Source: an uncultured Ruminococcus sp. (GTDB lineage: Bacteria; Bacillota; Clostridia; Oscillospirales; Ruminococcaceae). From it: 6,048 bases of DNA. Position numbers and translations under genes: made by a program. The stretch covers positions 1 to 6,048 of the forward strand of contig CAMWLD010000146.1 of the NCBI GenBank assembly GCA_947175005.1. The letters are read 5' to 3'. Under the pieces are notes generated by a model. The model worked only from the letters and a program-made list of their open reading frames with translations. It was not told the origin of the DNA and searched no databases. Positions 1 through 4,926 of the stretch are shown piece after piece; position 1 is the stretch's first letter, and each line of letters opens with the position of its first letter.

Positions 1-578
1 TTATGATAGTGCCTGCGGTGTTTACATTTATGGGGGAAGAGGGAATGTCCGCAGGGCCGGGGCTGATGTTTGTTTCCCTGCCGAAGGTTTTCGAGGAAAT
101 GGGCACGGCGGGAAATGTTATAGGCTCTCTGTTTTTCATCATGGTGCTGTTTGCGGCGGTGACCTCCTCCGTGTCGGTAATGGAAGCCATAGTTTCCAGC
201 ATTATGGATAAGTTCGGATTTACACGGAAAAAGGGCGCAGCCGTTGTGACTGCCTATGCCCTTATAGGTGGACTTATAGTTTGCCTGGGGTATAATCTGC
301 TTTACTTTGAGGTAACGCTTCCCAACGGCACTGTTGCGCAGGTGCTGGATATTATGGATTATATCAGCAATAACTGCCTTATGCCCTTGGTGGCGCTGCT
401 TACCTGCATTCTGATAGGCTGGGTCACAGGACCTAAGGTGATAATTGAAGAGGTAACAAGCGGGGGCGTGAAATTCGGAAGAAAGACTCTTTATGTTATC
501 ATGATAAAGTTTATTGCGCCCGTACTGCTGTTTCTTCTGCTGCTTCAGTCGGTAGGTATAATAAAAATAAGCGGATAA
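1..578 (+). CDS. Sodium-dependent transporter, NSS (SNF) family, C-terminal part
   Basis: This is the 3' portion of a neurotransmitter:sodium symporter-family protein, a membrane carrier that in bacteria usually imports amino acids with Na+. The reading frame is open to the left edge, so the ATG at position 3 is an internal methionine (MIVPAVF is a typical mid-protein NSS stretch) and the true start lies outside the window. Counting from that methionine, the segment FFIMVLFAAVTSSVSVMEA (44-62) matches transmembrane helix 8 of the LeuT fold. Its Ala51, Thr54 and Ser55 fall where LeuT has the Na2-site residues Ala351, Thr354 and Ser355. Further hydrophobic helices lie near 80-101, 124-142 and 165-188, and the protein ends in a short polar tail. 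About 190 residues are present of a usual 440-500. The substrate cannot be inferred. No neighbouring gene on this strand shares its function, and a large hairpin follows the stop. Confidence 0.9.
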   Translation, partial: MIVPAVFTFMGEEGMSAGPGLMFVSLPKVFEEMGTAGNVIGSLFFIMVLFAAVTSSVSVMEAIVSSIMDKFGFTRKKGAAVVTAYALIGGLIVCLGYNLLYFEVTLPNGTVAQVLDIMDYISNNCLMPLVALLTCILIGWVTGPKVIIEEVTSGGVKFGRKTLYVIMIKFIAPVLLFLLLLQSVGIIKISG

Positions 579-600
579 TTTATCTGCGAGCATAAAAATC

Positions 601-664
601 AGAGGCAAGATACTTGTAAATTCAGTGTACACTGAATGTTTACAATATCTTGCCTCTTGTTTTC
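601..664 (+). terminator. Long imperfect hairpin, probable (bidirectional) terminator
   Basis: A near-perfect inverted repeat lies 22 nt after the transporter stop codon. Arm 601-612 (AGAGGCAAGATA) pairs with 646-657, 614-620 (TTGTAAA) pairs with 639-645, and 621-628 pairs with 629-636. A single C (613) and a TG (637-638) bulge out. The stem is about 27 bp with essentially no loop. On the + strand it is followed by TGTTTTCGTGTTTTC, an interrupted T tract; on the - strand by GATTTTTATG. It sits between convergent genes (the transporter on + and the FliD_C-like gene on -), which fits a shared bidirectional terminator. The stem is longer than a usual intrinsic terminator and its outer arms carry the CTTGCCT repeat unit, so it may instead be a mobile repeat that was co-opted as a terminator. 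Confidence 0.55.
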
Positions 665-712
665 GTGTTTTCGGCAGTGCAAGAGCTTTACAGAACACTA
701 AAAGCGCTCAAC

Positions 713-745
713 ATCTTGCTTCTTGCCTCCTGCCTCTTGCTTCTT
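713..745. repeat. 7-nt-period tandem repeat, consensus CTTGCYT
   Basis: From 715 the sequence reads CTTGCTT, CTTGCCT, CCTGCCT, CTTGCTT, CTT: four and a half units with an exact 7-nt period. The last bases overlap the stop codon (complement of 744-746) of the - strand gene, so that gene's stop is immediately followed by the repeat (GAAGCAAGAGGC on the - strand). The same unit recurs at 649-662 inside the hairpin and at 2569-2598 upstream of spoIIIAA. Confidence 0.7.
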
Positions 746-1520
746 AGATGTACAGATCCATAAGCTGACCGGTGGCAAAGTTAAAGCCGTTGCCGCCGAA
801 AATACCCATAGAGCCGTAGCCGTAGGAATTTGAAGTGGAATTGCCGTAAAGCATATTTCTGAACGAGGTCGTCTGAGCCTTGTTCTTAGCTGCTGCGGTA
901 ATATCCTCAGCCCTGTCGGCAATACGCTTAACGGGGGAGTAGTTGCCTGTGAACAGACTCTTTACCACGTTCTTGTCGGCCTTTTTGAGCAGTTCCTCAT
1001 CTACGGAAAGCTTGTTGTCGCTGCCAATGGTAATGCCCACACGCTTTAAGGACTTTGCGTGCATTTTCACAGTGTCGGTCATTCTAAGACCTTCACTCAG
1101 GGCGTTTACGCTGTCCGACTTGCCCATGGCGTCAATGGTGGAGTTGTATGCCTCGGTAAATTTCTTTACCGTGCTTACAAGTGCGTCTCCGTCCTCAATG
1201 TCCTTTGCGCTCATAGCGCTGAGGGACGAGGCTGCCTTTTTAAGGCTGTCGGAGGTGTTTGCCAGGTTAAGCTCGGAGGAAACGGAACCGATCTCTCCGT
1301 CGCTTGTGCTGCTGCCGGTCTTATCCGAGGAAGATGAGAACAATTCGTTCATTTTCTTCCTGTACGCAGGGGAACGAACTTCGTCCGCCAGCTTCATCAA
1401 AGCCTGAAGATCCGAATTGCTTGCAGCCGTGGTCTTCTTTTTTGATGAGTAGCCGCTGCCGTAAATGCCCGACAACCAGGAATTGTAGCTGCTGTAACTG
1501 CCTATTCCGCCAATTGCCAT
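744..1520 (-). CDS. Orphan FliD C-terminal-domain-like protein of unknown function
   Basis: The predicted protein has 258 residues and I do not recognise it as a named family. Residues 1-35 are rich in Gly, Ser and Tyr and then Lys. Residues 60-90 are a Ser-rich linker (SSSSDKTGSSTSDGE). Residues about 112-192 resemble the C-terminal domain of flagellar cap protein FliD: VSTVKKFTEAYNSTID, then SLKRVGITIGSDNKLSVDEELLKKA and VVKSLFTG, matching the FliD pattern of 'YN..ID', 'GI....GKL.vDe..L' and 'v..LF'. The tail (224-258) is again rich in Gly, Asn, Tyr and Phe. No signal peptide, membrane helix or catalytic motif is visible. At 258 residues it lacks the FliD N-terminal domain, and no flagellar gene lies nearby. 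I chose the inner ATG (1520) because the AAAAGGAG site abuts the outer ATG (1529) but is 9 nt from this one. A strong sigma-A promoter lies upstream. It may be a surface, filament-associated or cytoplasmic helper protein; this is inference. Confidence 0.75.
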   Translation of the reverse strand: MAIGGIGSYSSYNSWLSGIYGSGYSSKKKTTAASNSDLQALMKLADEVRSPAYRKKMNELFSSSSDKTGSSTSDGEIGSVSSELNLANTSDSLKKAASSLSAMSAKDIEDGDALVSTVKKFTEAYNSTIDAMGKSDSVNALSEGLRMTDTVKMHAKSLKRVGITIGSDNKLSVDEELLKKADKNVVKSLFTGNYSPVKRIADRAEDITAAAKNKAQTTSFRNMLYGNSTSNSYGYGSMGIFGGNGFNFATGQLMDLYI

Positions 1521-1529
1521 AAATATCAT

Positions 1530-1537
1530 CTCCTTTT
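1530..1537 (-). promoter_or_regulatory. Ribosome binding site deciding the start of the FliD_C-like gene
   Basis: On the - strand the site reads AAAAGGAG, directly followed by the outer ATG (zero spacing, unusable) and, after ATGATATTT (9 nt), by the inner ATG. Standard spacing therefore favours the start at 1520, giving MAIGGIGSY rather than MIFMAIGG. Confidence 0.75.
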
Positions 1538-1568
1538 AGCAAATTCAGGATATAATTTCCCTATCTTA

Positions 1569-1597
1569 AATATACCATATTGCTCCCGTTTTGTCAA
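1569..1597 (-). promoter_or_regulatory. Sigma-A promoter of the FliD_C-like gene
   Basis: On the - strand, TTGACA (complement of 1592-1597) is separated by exactly 17 nt from TATATT (complement of 1569-1574). The -35 is perfect, the -10 differs from TATAAT at one base, and the spacing is optimal. The predicted transcription start near 1562 leaves a leader of about 40 nt before the ATG at 1520. This implies substantial vegetative expression. Confidence 0.8.
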
Positions 1598-1687
1598 GGG
1601 GGAATTTAAGAAAATACCTAACAAAATACATTAAATTTTTTTGTGATAATGCAAAGGGCATTTGATCGTCGGTTTATTAAAATCAGG

Positions 1688-1717
1688 TCATATTTTTTCG
1701 GACAACTTCATATAAAT
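1688..1717 (+). promoter_or_regulatory. Sigma-E-like (mother-cell sporulation) promoter of the cwlD-type gene
   Basis: TCATATT (1688-1694), a 14-nt spacer, then CATATAAAT (1709-1717) closely fits the sigma-E pattern known from Bacillus subtilis (about ATATT at -35 and CATACANT at -10). It lies 27 nt before the TTG start of the amidase gene. Sigma-E and sigma-G sites overlap in the -10, so some sigma-G use is possible. No equally good site is visible before spoIIIAA, so this promoter may also feed the spoIIIA genes by read-through. The call rests on motif match and position only. Confidence 0.6.
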
Positions 1718-1744
1718 TAAAAAAACGGAAAGGCGGTAGCAGCT

Positions 1745-2485
1745 TTGAAAGCAGATCATAAAAAATTCAAAAAATACAAAACGGCGGTATTTTCGGCAAT
1801 GGCGGTAATGGCGTCCGCCGTAATGATAGGTTATGCCGCAAGGCAGATAAACAATGCGGTTTATGTAAACACCCCCGAGGCGCTGGCGGAAGCCCCCTCA
1901 AAGGTGATCGTTCTTGACAGCGGTCACGGGGGCATGGACGGAGGCTGTTCAACGGCAGAGGGAGTTACCGAAAAGGGCATAAACCTTGAAATTATGCTCA
2001 CCGTCCGCGATATGTGCAGGCTTTACGGCTTTGATGTGGCAGTGACCCGTGACAAGGACACCTCCATTCACGATGAGGGAGTCACGGGAATACGCAATCA
2101 AAAGGTCTCGGATATGGAAAACAGGCTGGAGCTTTTCAATAAATTCCCCAACGCCGTTTGCCTGTCCATACATCAGAATACATTCACCGACCCCAAATAC
2201 AGCGGAGCGCAGATGTTCTATTCCTCCGCAAATCCCGACAGCGAGCGTTTTGCCTCCATTCTCCAGAATCTTTTCGTGCAGAATCTCCAGCCCGATAACA
2301 CAAGGGAGACCAAGCTTTGCGGCAAGGAGCTTTATCTTTGCTATTACTGCAATAATCCCGCGGTCATGGCGGAATGCGGCTTTTTATCCAATCCCGCCGA
2401 GGCAGCCCGTCTTTGCGACGAGGGCTACCGCCGCCAGGTTGCGTATACTCTGTTCACAGGCTTGCAGGAGTTTATGCTTAGCTAA
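1745..2485 (+). CDS. cwlD: N-acetylmuramoyl-L-alanine amidase, CwlD type (Amidase_3)
   Basis: This zinc amidase cleaves the bond between muramic acid and the L-Ala of the stem peptide. In spore formers, CwlD acts on forespore cortex so that PdaA can form muramic-delta-lactam, which germination enzymes recognise. A basic N-terminus (KADHKKFKKYK) precedes a hydrophobic signal anchor at about 13-30. The catalytic domain spans about 53-243: IVLDSGHGG with zinc ligand His61, EKGINLEI with Glu76, SIHQNTF with His143, and AECGFLSNPAEA with catalytic Glu210, so the active site looks intact. Its 246 residues compare well with the 237 of B. subtilis CwlD. The start is TTG; an AAAGG (1729-1733) lies 11 nt upstream and no in-frame ATG exists before the anchor. 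A sigma-E-like promoter and the downstream spoIIIA genes support a sporulation role over vegetative wall turnover. No SPOR or wall-binding repeats are present. Confidence 0.88.
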   Translation: MKADHKKFKKYKTAVFSAMAVMASAVMIGYAARQINNAVYVNTPEALAEAPSKVIVLDSGHGGMDGGCSTAEGVTEKGINLEIMLTVRDMCRLYGFDVAVTRDKDTSIHDEGVTGIRNQKVSDMENRLELFNKFPNAVCLSIHQNTFTDPKYSGAQMFYSSANPDSERFASILQNLFVQNLQPDNTRETKLCGKELYLCYYCNNPAVMAECGFLSNPAEAARLCDEGYRRQVAYTLFTGLQEFMLS

Positions 2486-2517
2486 ATAAAAAGCAGGATT
2501 TGACAGTAAGGGCAAAT

Positions 2518-2532
2518 GGCAAAACTTTTGCC
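2518..2532. repeat. 15-bp perfect palindrome after cwlD
   Basis: GGCAAAA-C-TTTTGCC is a perfect inverted repeat with a one-base centre, 32 nt after the amidase stop codon. No T tract follows on the + strand, so it does not look like an intrinsic terminator of cwlD. It could be an operator-like site or chance in an A/T-rich gap. No function is assigned. Confidence 0.35.
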
Positions 2533-2566
2533 GCAAAAATTATTCTGTAAAAATATTGCTGCAAAA

Positions 2567-2600
2567 TTCTTGCATCTTGCCTCTCATATCTCTTGCTTCT
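2567..2600. repeat. Second interspersed copy of the CTTGCYT repeat
   Basis: CTTGCAT (2569-2575) and CTTGCCT (2576-2582) are in 7-nt register. They are followed by a degenerate unit and then CTTGCTT (2592-2598), shifted by 2 nt. The array ends 4 nt before the AAGGAG ribosome binding site of spoIIIAA, so it forms part of that gene's leader. It belongs to the same family as 713-745. Confidence 0.6.
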
Positions 2601-2621
2601 AATTAAGGAGTTGTAAACAAA

Positions 2622-3542
2622 ATGGATCGTACATATTTGCGTTATTTTTTCGGGGGAGTATTAAAGGCGATAGAAAATTTTAAGGGGGACATTTGCGAGA
2701 TACGTTTGCGGGCGGGACTGCCTCTTGCCGTTACCGACTCTGCGGGCAGCGCTCTTGTAAATGAAAACGGCAGCAGGGAATACGACCCGGGGAATGCCCT
2801 GCATATAACTGCGGAGGACGTCAGACGAACCTTTGAGGCTGTCTGCCGTTATTCCGTTCACAGCTTTCAGGGGAGCATTGCCAAAGGTTATGTCACCCTG
2901 CCCGGGGGACACAGGGCGGGAATCTGCGGAACGTCCGTTGCAAATTCCGAGGGCAGGACGGAAAATATCCGTCACATAAGCAGCATAAATATGCGCATTG
3001 CTCGTGAAGTACCCGGGGCTGCCGAGGAAATAGCGGCCTCGGTACAGCTTCCCTGCGGAGTGCTTATCTGCGGAGAGCCGGGCTCGGGAAAAACCACAGT
3101 GCTTCGTGATCTTTGCCGCATTGCGGGGGATAAATTCCCGGTGACTCTTATTGACGAGCGGGAGGAGATAGCAGCGGTTACGGGCGGTGTTCCCGCAAAC
3201 AATGTGGGGCTTCAGACGGATATATTGAGCGGCTTTTTAAAGCCCGAGGGCATTATGACGGCGGTGCGCTCTATGAACCCGCGTATGATCTTCTGCGACG
3301 AGGTGGGGGGAGATGAGGATATTGCCGCTTTGGAATATGCGGCGGGCTGCGGCGTTAAAATTGCAGCAGCTGTCCACTGTCCCGACCCGAAACGGCTCAT
3401 TATGCGCACACGGCTTTACAGGCTCTTTTCATTGGGAGCGCTGGAGTTTGCGGTGTTTGTGAAGAACCGCAGGATAGAGGGGATAGTAAAGGGCAGCGCT
3501 TTGGGCGTGAATTTTGTTGATACAAAGGGGGGCGGAGCGTGA
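2622..3542 (+). CDS. spoIIIAA: Stage III sporulation protein AA, ATPase of the SpoIIIA channel
   Basis: SpoIIIAA is a cytoplasmic ATPase related to type II/IV secretion ATPases. It is made in the mother cell and thought to power the SpoIIIA-SpoIIQ channel. The protein has 306 residues, the usual size. The N-terminal half holds family signatures such as CEIRLRAG (25-32), YSVHSFQGSIAKGYVTLPGGHRAGICG (77-103, given in part) and INMRIARE (122-129). Walker A is GEPGSGKTT (151-159), Walker B is MIFCDEVGG (222-230) with acidic Asp226 and Glu227, and AVHCPDP (250-256) lies at the His-containing sensor position. LIDEREEI (177-184) is also typical. The ATG at 2622 has an AAGGAG (2605-2610) 11 nt upstream. 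The gene's last 4 nt overlap the GTG start of spoIIIAB, indicating translational coupling. No clear promoter of its own is visible in the 136-nt gap after cwlD. Confidence 0.97.
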   Translation: MDRTYLRYFFGGVLKAIENFKGDICEIRLRAGLPLAVTDSAGSALVNENGSREYDPGNALHITAEDVRRTFEAVCRYSVHSFQGSIAKGYVTLPGGHRAGICGTSVANSEGRTENIRHISSINMRIAREVPGAAEEIAASVQLPCGVLICGEPGSGKTTVLRDLCRIAGDKFPVTLIDEREEIAAVTGGVPANNVGLQTDILSGFLKPEGIMTAVRSMNPRMIFCDEVGGDEDIAALEYAAGCGVKIAAAVHCPDPKRLIMRTRLYRLFSLGALEFAVFVKNRRIEGIVKGSALGVNFVDTKGGGA

Positions 3543-4051
3543 AGCTGCTTGGAATAATAATTCTGATAATGACCTCTTGCGCAGCAGGGTGCCTTGCCTC
3601 GGCGGGGCTTAAAGGAAAGGCGGAAAATATGCAGCAGGTGCGGCTGATGATAGAAAAGCTGCGGCTGATGATACGCTATGAGGCAATAGAGGTGTCGGAG
3701 ATATCCAGACGGCTGGCGGAGGATGAAAGCCTGTCGGGACTGAGCTTTTTGGGGGAGCTTTGGAAAAATGCGTCCCTGTTTTATGAGGGAAACGAGACCT
3801 TCTGCGCCTGCTGGCGGCGGGCGGTTGACAGGTCGGGGACGTTCTCGGGGGAGGAGCGGGACTTGCTTTATAATATCGGGGATATTCTCGGTTCCTGCGA
3901 CTGCGAGGGGCAGCTTTCGGCTCTTTCCCTGTGCGGCTCGGAGGCGGACAGGCTTGCTGCCCTGTCCCGTGAGGCATATGCTGCCAAAGGCAGGCTTTAC
4001 CGTTCCCTGGGGGCTGTGGCAGGGGCGCTTATTGCCATAATTATTGTGTAA
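3539..4051 (+). CDS. spoIIIAB: Stage III sporulation protein AB
   Basis: SpoIIIAB is a mother-cell membrane protein of the SpoIIIA complex whose soluble domain resembles the cytoplasmic domain of type II secretion GspF; it is thought to link the SpoIIIAA ATPase to the channel. The 170-residue length is normal. A hydrophobic segment lies at each end (about 3-22 and 155-170), flanking a helical domain with the family-like stretch VRLMIEKLRLMIRYEAIEVSEI (34-55, given in part), the NASLFYEGNETFCACWRRAV region (77-96) and SGEERDLLYNIGDILGSCD (103-121). The start is GTG, overlapping the spoIIIAA stop as GTGA and preceded by AAGGGGGG. Seven cysteines (14, 18, 89, 91, 120, 122, 132) are more than I would expect for this family. 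A 149-nt gap with inverted repeats separates it from spoIIIAC. Confidence 0.95.
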   Translation: MKLLGIIILIMTSCAAGCLASAGLKGKAENMQQVRLMIEKLRLMIRYEAIEVSEISRRLAEDESLSGLSFLGELWKNASLFYEGNETFCACWRRAVDRSGTFSGEERDLLYNIGDILGSCDCEGQLSALSLCGSEADRLAALSREAYAAKGRLYRSLGAVAGALIAIIIV

Positions 4052-4056
4052 GCTGT

Positions 4057-4118
4057 GTGCCGCAGCGGTAAGCTCGTTTGCCGTAAAACATAAGCCCTTT
4101 TGTTTTGCGGCACGGTAA
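4057..4118 (+). promoter_or_regulatory. Overlapping inverted repeats in the spoIIIAB-spoIIIAC gap
   Basis: Stem A pairs TGCCGTAAAACA (4079-4090) with TGTTTTGCGGCA (4101-4112) around a 10-nt loop: 12 bp with one G-T wobble. Stem B pairs GTGCCGCA (4057-4064) with TGCGGCAC (4106-4113). Both use 4106-4112, so they exclude each other, as in an attenuator or RNA switch. No T tract follows, so neither is a plain intrinsic terminator. The element starts just after the spoIIIAB stop codon and could instead act as a processing or mRNA-stability hairpin. Function is inference. Confidence 0.45.
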
Positions 4119-4151
4119 CTCTTAAATGAGATAACCTTAATAAACGCTTTT

Positions 4152-4171
4152 TGGATAGTTTGTTCATTTAA
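4152..4171 (+). repeat. 20-nt element shared by spoIIIAC and spoIIIAE leaders, copy 1
   Basis: TGGATAGTTTGTTCATTTAA lies 29 nt before the spoIIIAC start. It matches 18 of 20 bases of the sequence at 4866-4885 upstream of spoIIIAE, with two transition differences and 13 identical bases in a row (AGTTTGTTCATTT). It may be a regulatory site or the trace of a duplicated spacer. Confidence 0.5.
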
Positions 4172-4200
4172 AAATCAAAAATCCGGGAGAATCAACAATA

Positions 4201-4395
4201 ATGGATATTGAGCTTATTTTCAAGGTTGCGGGGGTGGGGATAATCGTGTCGGTGCTGAACATTCTGCTGAAAAAAGCGGAGCGGGACGAGCAGGCGCTGA
4301 TGACCACCCTTGCAGGTCTGGTGGTGGTGCTGATGATGCTTATAGATTACATTGAGCAGCTTTTTGATGCTGTGCGCAGCGCCTTCGGTATATAG
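4201..4395 (+). CDS. spoIIIAC: Stage III sporulation protein AC
   Basis: This small membrane protein of the SpoIIIA channel has 64 residues, the normal size. It has two hydrophobic helices (about 4-23 and 33-53) joined by the polar loop KKAERDEQ (24-31). The N-terminal MDIELIFKVAGVGIIVSVLN and the ERDEQALMTTLAGL segment are typical of the family. The ATG has a GGGAG (4185-4189) 11 nt upstream. spoIIIAD begins 3 nt after its stop codon, so the two are surely cotranslated. Unlike many spoIIIA operons, where AB and AC are nearly contiguous, a 149-nt spacer precedes this gene; that spacer holds inverted repeats and a 20-nt element also found before spoIIIAE. Confidence 0.96.
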   Translation: MDIELIFKVAGVGIIVSVLNILLKKAERDEQALMTTLAGLVVVLMMLIDYIEQLFDAVRSAFGI

Positions 4396-4398
4396 CCT

Positions 4399-4797
4399 AT
4401 GCCGGGGGATAAGCTGATGATGATAGCGGGGGTGTGCGTGTTCACAGCCGCCCTTTGCAAGGTGTTTGAGAGTACCGGCAGGGAATATTCGGTATTTGTG
4501 AAAACTGCGGCGGCTGTGGCTGTGATGACGGCGGTCATAGGCGCTCTTGCACCTGCTGCGGAGCTTATAGAGCGGCTTTACGACCGCACGGGGGCGGACG
4601 GAGGGTATCTTGACATAATGATGAAAGGCCTGGGGATATGCTACCTTACCGCTCTTGCGGGGGAAATATGCCGTGACAGCGGAGAAGGGGCGCTGGCGGT
4701 GCAGGCGGAGACCGCAGGCAAGACCGCTCTTCTGCTGATCTCCCTGCCCCTTTTTGAAAAGGCGGCGGAGCTTGCGATAAGCTTAATTAATAATTAA
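4399..4797 (+). CDS. spoIIIAD: Stage III sporulation protein AD
   Basis: SpoIIIAD is a polytopic membrane protein of the SpoIIIA complex, 132 residues as expected. Hydrophobic segments lie at about 7-21, 35-53, 74-88 and 107-129. The family core runs from IMMKGLGICYLTALAGEICRD (73-93, given in part) to SGEGALAVQAETAGK (94-108), closely paralleling B. subtilis SpoIIIAD (KIIGIAYIAEFGAQL and GQGAIASKIELAGK). The ATG at 4399 is 3 nt after the spoIIIAC stop and lacks a clear Shine-Dalgarno, implying translational coupling. An alternative ATG at 4417 has GGGGGA 6 nt upstream, but the N-terminus of B. subtilis SpoIIIAD aligns with the longer form. The last codons (Ile-Asn-Asn) and the stop lie inside an ATTAATAATTAAT repeat, so the native C-terminus may have been altered by that repeat. 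Confidence 0.95.
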   Translation: MPGDKLMMIAGVCVFTAALCKVFESTGREYSVFVKTAAAVAVMTAVIGALAPAAELIERLYDRTGADGGYLDIMMKGLGICYLTALAGEICRDSGEGALAVQAETAGKTALLLISLPLFEKAAELAISLINN

Positions 4798-4817
4798 TGA
4801 TTAATAATTAATAATGA
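4783..4817. repeat. Tandem ATTAATAATTAAT repeat covering the spoIIIAD stop
   Basis: Two identical 13-nt copies of ATTAATAATTAAT (4786-4798 and 4800-4812), separated by one G, are followed by AATGA. The sequence is nearly all A/T and partly palindromic, in sharp contrast to the GC-rich spoIIIAD body. It encodes the last three residues and the TAA stop of spoIIIAD and has further stop codons downstream. It resembles a short interspersed repeat rather than gene sequence. Confidence 0.65.
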
Positions 4818-4865
4818 GCGGAGGGTTTTCATTTTGCTGTACGGCTTTGGTGAATGCGGTCATTA

Positions 4866-4885
4866 TGGACAGTTTGTTCATTTGA
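4866..4885 (+). repeat. 20-nt element shared by spoIIIAC and spoIIIAE leaders, copy 2
   Basis: TGGACAGTTTGTTCATTTGA lies 41 nt before the spoIIIAE start and pairs with the copy at 4152-4171. About 34 nt further upstream, TTTTGCTGTACGGC (4832-4845) resembles TTTTGCGGCACGGT (4103-4116) upstream of copy 1, with 11 of 14 bases the same. This hints that the two spacers are related over a longer span. Confidence 0.45.
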
Positions 4886-4912
4886 TATGTGCTGTTTAAT
4901 TTTCGTTAATGC

Positions 4913-4917
4913 GGAGG
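4913..4917 (+). promoter_or_regulatory. Ribosome binding site fixing the spoIIIAE start
   Basis: GGAGG at 4913-4917 is 9 nt from the ATG at 4927. The next in-frame ATGs are only 9 and 12 nt further on, but this spacing and the basic MKRMMK start of a signal peptide favour 4927. Confidence 0.85.
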
Positions 4918-4926
4918 AACTGAAAA

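Noticed and set aside
3..5. ATG at the left edge as the transporter start
   Set aside because: The sequence after it is the middle of an NSS protein (before helix 8) and the frame is open to the window edge.
943..1407. 154-residue open frame on the + strand
   Set aside because: It lies antisense within the FliD_C-like gene, has no Shine-Dalgarno site, and its translation is the low-complexity product expected from the complement of a Ser-rich gene. The - strand gene has a promoter, ribosome binding site and recognisable domain.
2500..2528. TTGACA as a sigma-A -35 after cwlD
   Set aside because: No TATAAT-like hexamer lies 16-18 nt downstream.
2551..2580. Possible sigma-E promoter before spoIIIAA (AAATATT then CATCTTG)
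   Set aside because: The -10 matches only CAT of the CATACANT pattern and overlaps the CTTGCYT repeat, so the match is too weak to call.
3609..3977. 122-residue open frame on the - strand
   Set aside because: It is antisense to spoIIIAB and its Pro/Arg/Ser-rich translation is typical of a GC-rich shadow frame.
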